Source of the DNA: Flavobacterium ammoniigenes
GTDB taxonomy: Bacteria > Bacteroidota > Bacteroidia > Flavobacteriales > Flavobacteriaceae
Assembly (NCBI RefSeq): GCF_020886055.1
Contig: NZ_AP025184.1
Coordinates: forward strand, 1,798,001-1,862,000
Length of the DNA: 64,000 bases
Direction: 5' to 3'
The position numbers and the translations under genes were made by a program. Every line of letters begins with the position of its first letter. Position 1 is the stretch's first letter. The notes beneath the pieces were generated by a model. It worked only from the letters and a program-made list of their open reading frames with translations, did not search any database and had not been told where the DNA came from. Shown here one piece after another: positions 60,791 through 64,000 of this stretch.

Positions 60791-60820
60791 CAAAAATAAT
60801 AATATATCGCTACCACACAA
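60791..60820 (-). promoter_or_regulatory. Promoter of the coiled-coil protein gene
   Basis: Exact TTG (60820-60818), 19-base spacer, TATTTTTG (60798-60791) on the minus strand; leader about 25 bases. Confidence 0.75.
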
Positions 60821-60841
60821 CGTTTTTTGACACATTTATAG

Positions 60842-60849
60842 TATTTTTG
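60842..60849 (+). promoter_or_regulatory. -7 box (TATTTTTG) of the arginase-like gene
   Basis: Exact TAnnTTTG 18 bases before ATG 60868. It contains the TTG codon at 60847, which rules that codon out as start. No TTG at -33. Confidence 0.5.
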
Positions 60850-60867
60850 GACAAACCTTTTTTAACA

Positions 60868-61932
60868 ATGGACAAACTAATTCCTTTTACAAGTACCGAT
60901 TTAGGCAAAATTACCAATCATCGAAATGGTGAAATTAAATTTGGCGAAAAAATGATTACGGTACCTAAAGGAGTTGATCCATTAGAATTTCTTGCAACTT
61001 GTGACGCAAAATATGTAGTCTTCGGAATCCCAGAGGATATAGGTATTAGAGCTAATTATGGTAGACCTGGCGCTGCTTCTGCATGGAAAAGTGCTATAAA
61101 AAGTATTGCCAATATTCAGCACAACCGTTTTTGCAAAGGAAACCAAATTGTGATATTGGGAACTATTGATGTAACCAATGAGATGGCAGAAGTAACTAAC
61201 TTGGATTTCAATGATATTGATGATCGCTCTAAGTTAAGTCAATTAGTGGAGGCAATAGACAAAGAGGTTTCGCATATTATTTTTCATATAATTAAATTAG
61301 GTAAAACACCGATTGTTATTGGCGGTGGGCAAAATAACGCCTATGGTAATATTAAAGGAACTGCTTTAGCAAATGGCAAACCAATCAATGCGATCAACTT
61401 TGATGCCCATTCTGATTTTAGAATTTTAGAAGGCCGTCACAATGGAAATGCATTTTCATATGCCTTTGAAGAGGGATTTCTGAAAAAATATTTTGTATTT
61501 GGTTTGCATGAAAACCACGTTACCAAAAGTGTGTTGGACTCGTTTAAAAAATTAGAAGATCGTTTACAATATGTCACCTATGATAGCATTCGCATTCGAA
61601 AAGAAAAAGATTTCGAAGAAGAAATGCTTCAAGCCTCAGAATTCATAACTCAAGAACCATTTGGATTGGAAATAGATTTGGGTGCTATTCCTAATATCGC
61701 AAGCAGTACCATGACACTTACTGGATTTTCAATTGAAGAATTACGCCATTTTGTTTCCTATTTTGGCCAATTTAAAAATGCCACTTATCTGCATCTATGT
61801 GAAGGCGCTCCCGAATTAGGTGAAGAAAAAAATGATCATTTAATAGGTAAAATTATTGGGCACTTAATTACTGACTTCATTAAGTCCAATAATGAAAAAA
61901 TAATTCCTCAGCCAGAAGAATTGCCAATTTAA
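60868..61932 (+). CDS. Arginase/formimidoylglutamase-family protein with incomplete metal site
   Basis: 354 residues of the ureohydrolase fold, closest to formimidoylglutamase (HutG)-like proteins of Bacteroidetes. Only one of the three metal motifs is intact: D-A-H-S-D at 179-183. The first motif, G-G-x-H, reads G-G-G-Q-N-N (Q155 for His), and the D-x-D motif reads D-L-G (D270, G272) in E-I-D-L-G-A-I-P-N. The binuclear manganese site is therefore probably not normal, and the protein may be non-catalytic or use other chemistry. No hut genes are nearby. ATG 60868 is set by the -7 box. Confidence 0.82.
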   Translation: MDKLIPFTSTDLGKITNHRNGEIKFGEKMITVPKGVDPLEFLATCDAKYVVFGIPEDIGIRANYGRPGAASAWKSAIKSIANIQHNRFCKGNQIVILGTIDVTNEMAEVTNLDFNDIDDRSKLSQLVEAIDKEVSHIIFHIIKLGKTPIVIGGGQNNAYGNIKGTALANGKPINAINFDAHSDFRILEGRHNGNAFSYAFEEGFLKKYFVFGLHENHVTKSVLDSFKKLEDRLQYVTYDSIRIRKEKDFEEEMLQASEFITQEPFGLEIDLGAIPNIASSTMTLTGFSIEELRHFVSYFGQFKNATYLHLCEGAPELGEEKNDHLIGKIIGHLITDFIKSNNEKIIPQPEELPI

Positions 61933-61952
61933 TGGATCAAAAATAATAACAC

Positions 61953-61960
61953 TATCTTTG
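61953..61960 (+). promoter_or_regulatory. -7 box (TATCTTTG) of the DEAD-box helicase gene
   Basis: Exact TAnnTTTG 45 bases before the start codon; the -33 element is ATG at 18 bases. Leaves a leader of about 40 bases, longer than others here, as is common for DEAD-box genes. Confidence 0.45.
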
Positions 61961-62004
61961 CAAAGTATTGCTGTACTTATTACAGCGTATTTAATACCAA
62001 AAAT

Positions 62005-63255
62005 ATGTTATTCGAAGATTTATCACTTTCAAAAAGTATTCAAAAAGCCGTCTATGAAGAAGGCTATACCCACCCTACTCCTATTCAAGAACAAGCTATA
62101 CCTTTAGTTTTATCGGGTAGAGATGTAATTGGATGTGCTCAAACAGGTACAGGAAAAACAGCTGCATTTGCTATTCCAATTATTCATCAATTACACCGAA
62201 TCGTTGGTTCATCAAAAAAAGCTAAGGAAATTAGAGCTTTAATTGTAACTCCAACACGTGAATTAGCTGTTCAAATAGGCCAGAATTTTGACACTTATGC
62301 CAAATATACTAATCTAACTCAAATCACTCTTTTTGGGGGTGTCTCTCAAATTCCACAAGTAGACACCTTGAAAAAAGGGGTCGATGTGGTGATTGCAACT
62401 CCTGGAAGATTATTGGATTTGCACAAACAGGGTTTTATCAATTTTGATCATTTACACACCTTAGTATTGGACGAAGCCGATCAAATGTTAGATATGGGTT
62501 TTATCAATGATGTCAAGAAAATTGTGAAGCTTACGCCAAGTAACAGACAAACCTTATTATTCTCAGCAACAATGCCAATAGCGATCAGAGAATTAGCTGA
62601 GATGTTTTTAAAGGACCCCGCAAAGGTGGAAGTTTCTCCCGTTTCGTCTACCGCTGAAAAAGTAGAACAACGCATTTATTTTGTAGAAAAAACAGAGAAA
62701 AGAAACCTACTCTATCATTTAATTAACAATGAAAATCTATCGGATGTTTTAGTTTTTTCAAGAACAAAACACGGAGCTGATAATGTGGTAAAAGCCTTGC
62801 GCAAAAACAATATAGCTGCTGAAGCGATACATGGTGACAAATCACAAAACGCTAGACAACGTGTTCTAGAAGCATTTAAAAATAAAGAAGTGGGGGTGCT
62901 TGTAGCTACTGATATTGCTGCTCGTGGCATTGATATTGACCAATTGCCTTTTGTAATCAATTTTGATTTACCCAATATTCCTGAAACCTATGTTCACCGA
63001 ATCGGTCGAACCGGTCGTGCCGGAAATGGCGGAATTGCGATTTCATTTTGTAGTAAAGACGAAGAGCCATACTGGAAAGACATTCAGAAATTGATCAAAG
63101 TAGATGTGCAAACCATTACAGATCATCCTTATCCTTGGCACTCTGGAAGTCCTGCAGCTATTACAAATAAACCCAACAATTCGAATCGTAGTGGTGGTGC
63201 TCACAAATCAAGAAAATCAAACGCTTCCAAACAAAACAAAAAACGTTGGTATTAA
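62005..63255 (+). CDS. DEAD-box ATP-dependent RNA helicase
   Basis: 416 residues. Q motif T-H-P-T-P-I-Q-E-Q-A-I-P, Walker A A-Q-T-G-T-G-K-T, P-T-R-E-L-A, T-P-G-R, D-E-A-D, S-A-T, and H-R-I-G-R-T-G-R-A-G, all intact. The C-terminal 40 residues are basic and Asn/Ser/Lys-rich (RNA-binding tail). RhlE-like by size and Q-motif spacing. Roles in ribosome assembly or cold adaptation are usual for the family. The last codons and stop are part of its own terminator stem. Confidence 0.95.
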   Translation: MLFEDLSLSKSIQKAVYEEGYTHPTPIQEQAIPLVLSGRDVIGCAQTGTGKTAAFAIPIIHQLHRIVGSSKKAKEIRALIVTPTRELAVQIGQNFDTYAKYTNLTQITLFGGVSQIPQVDTLKKGVDVVIATPGRLLDLHKQGFINFDHLHTLVLDEADQMLDMGFINDVKKIVKLTPSNRQTLLFSATMPIAIRELAEMFLKDPAKVEVSPVSSTAEKVEQRIYFVEKTEKRNLLYHLINNENLSDVLVFSRTKHGADNVVKALRKNNIAAEAIHGDKSQNARQRVLEAFKNKEVGVLVATDIAARGIDIDQLPFVINFDLPNIPETYVHRIGRTGRAGNGGIAISFCSKDEEPYWKDIQKLIKVDVQTITDHPYPWHSGSPAAITNKPNNSNRSGGAHKSRKSNASKQNKKRWY

Positions 63256-63270
63256 TACCAACGTTTTTTT
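63241..63270 (+). terminator. Terminator overlapping the helicase stop codon
   Basis: Perfect 13-bp palindrome AAACGTTGGTATT/AATACCAACGTTT followed by a T-run. The left arm covers the last four codons and the first base of the stop. Confidence 0.8.
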
Positions 63271-63294
63271 TATGTAAAATGAATTGAAAACAGA

Positions 63295-64000
63295 TTAATT
63301 TCCTGCTTCAATTTTGTCTTCCCATTGCCCAACTACAGATGTAGCTAATGCATTTCCTAATACATTGGTTGCCGTTCTAAACATATCACAAAAGTGATCA
63401 ATTGGCAATATTAATGCAATCCCTTCAACTGGGATATCAAACATCCCACAAGTTGCAGCTACTACTACTAAACTCGCTCTTGGAACACCTGCAATTCCTT
63501 TACTAGTTAACATCAAAACAAGCAACATGGTGAATTGTGTTCCTAAATCTAAATCAATTCCATAGGCTTGCGCTATAAAAATACTAGCAAAAGTCATGTA
63601 CATCATACTTCCGTCTAGATTAAATGAATATCCCAAAGGCAACATGAAGGAAACAATTTTATCCTTTACTCCAAAACGTTCTAATTCTTCTGTTAATTTT
63701 GGAAATACTGCCTCGCTACTTGTAGTTCCAAAGGCAACTATTAACGGGCTTGAAATTCTTTTTAAAAGGGTTGACATTCTTGATTTTAAGAAGATATAGC
63801 CCACTAGAATAAGAACAGCCCATAATGATGAAATTCCGATTAAAAAAGATCCAAAATATTTGAAATAGGTAATCGCTAATTCTTGAAAATCACGAACGGC
63901 AAAAACACCCGCAATGGCACCAAATACACCAATAGGCGCAAACTTCATAACATAGTTTACCATTTTTAAAACAATATGTGAAGTTTTATCAAGTGCATTT
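63295..64000 (-). CDS. Dicarboxylate/amino acid:cation symporter, C-terminal part (5' truncated by window)
   Basis: The frame is open to the window edge (reading N-A-L-D-K-T-S-H-I-V-L-K before M-V-N-Y-V-M-K-F-A-P-I-G-V-F), so the N-terminal half lies beyond 64000. DAACS/GltP family signatures: S-S-E-A-V-F-P-K-L (HP1 serine-rich loop), G-Y-S-F-N-L-D-G-S-M-M-Y (TM7 cation motif), the HP2 segment and D-H-F-C-D-M-F-R-T-A-T-N-V-L-G-N in TM8. Carries out Na+- or H+-coupled uptake of glutamate, aspartate or C4-dicarboxylates. Ends in a short polar tail. Confidence 0.92.
   Translation of the reverse strand, partial: NALDKTSHIVLKMVNYVMKFAPIGVFGAIAGVFAVRDFQELAITYFKYFGSFLIGISSLWAVLILVGYIFLKSRMSTLLKRISSPLIVAFGTTSSEAVFPKLTEELERFGVKDKIVSFMLPLGYSFNLDGSMMYMTFASIFIAQAYGIDLDLGTQFTMLLVLMLTSKGIAGVPRASLVVVAATCGMFDIPVEGIALILPIDHFCDMFRTATNVLGNALATSVVGQWEDKIEAGN

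Noticed and set aside
1..64000. CRISPR arrays, tRNAs, rRNAs, insertion sequences, prophage genes
   Set aside because: No spaced direct repeats, cloverleaf sequences, transposases, integrases or phage genes were seen on either strand.

Overview
The window is an AT-rich stretch of a Flavobacteriaceae chromosome, most likely Flavobacterium. The main signs are: promoters of the Bacteroidetes type (TTG, 17-23 bases, TAnnTTTG) with very short leaders; flavobacterial protein families such as DUF3822, class II KARI, a 387-residue LeuA and the SpeA/deoxyhypusine-synthase-like pair; and a flavobacterial-type proteorhodopsin. Genes are densely packed. I see no tRNA, rRNA, insertion sequence, prophage or CRISPR array. 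It reads as ordinary core chromosome with a few unusual loci.

Layout. 1-2.5 kb: 3' end of an alkaline-phosphatase-fold (LTA synthase-like) gene, convergent with acs. 2.9-10.7 kb: branched-chain amino acid operon leuA-leuB-ilvD-ilvB-ilvN-ilvC on the minus strand behind one good promoter; leuC and leuD are not in it. 10.8-16.1 kb: plus-strand housekeeping and hypothetical genes (helical protein, 2OG-Fe(II) oxygenase, SUI1, nucleoside phosphorylase, GNAT, a cytosolic solute-binding-fold protein). 16.1-23.1 kb: beta-lactamase-like lipoprotein and a tripartite RND efflux operon. 23.8-28 kb: ABC exporter, proline dehydrogenase, aroB. 28-31.1 kb: a probable polyamine locus (59-residue protein, SpeA, deoxyhypusine-synthase-like enzyme, acidic protein). 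31-40.5 kb: DinB, PEP carboxylase, Lrp, M14 peptidase, PlsC, SpeE-like, K+ channel, KdsB, RecD-like helicase. 40.6-44.2 kb: DUF3822-rsmD, RNase P RNA, and dnaX split by a -1 frame change at a run of ten A. 44.2-53.2 kb: ppx-ppk1-sixA, pdxH-rnz, pyrB, pyrR and an ABC-F protein. 53.4-64 kb: sugar MFS, Fsa, proteorhodopsin with divergent blh, SDR, SRP RNA, glutamine cyclotransferase, coiled-coil protein, arginase-like protein, DEAD helicase, and the start-truncated end of a dicarboxylate symporter.

How parts work together. Proteorhodopsin plus Blh (beta-carotene to retinal) forms a compact light-driven proton-pump module; a beta-carotene pathway must lie elsewhere. The ilv/leu operon covers most of valine, isoleucine and leucine synthesis. 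SpeA makes agmatine, which could feed the deoxyhypusine-synthase-like enzyme to make a homospermidine-type polyamine (inference). Ppk1, Ppx and SixA form a polyphosphate cluster.

Most noteworthy: (1) the dnaX frameshift at A-AAA-AAG in the same phase as the E. coli signal; (2) the proteorhodopsin/blh pair; (3) the polyamine locus with its short leader ORF; (4) an arginase-family protein with a degraded metal site; (5) mutually consistent promoter geometry at the SRP and RNase P RNA genes, which calibrates start sites elsewhere in the window. All functional statements come from reading motifs, not from database searches.
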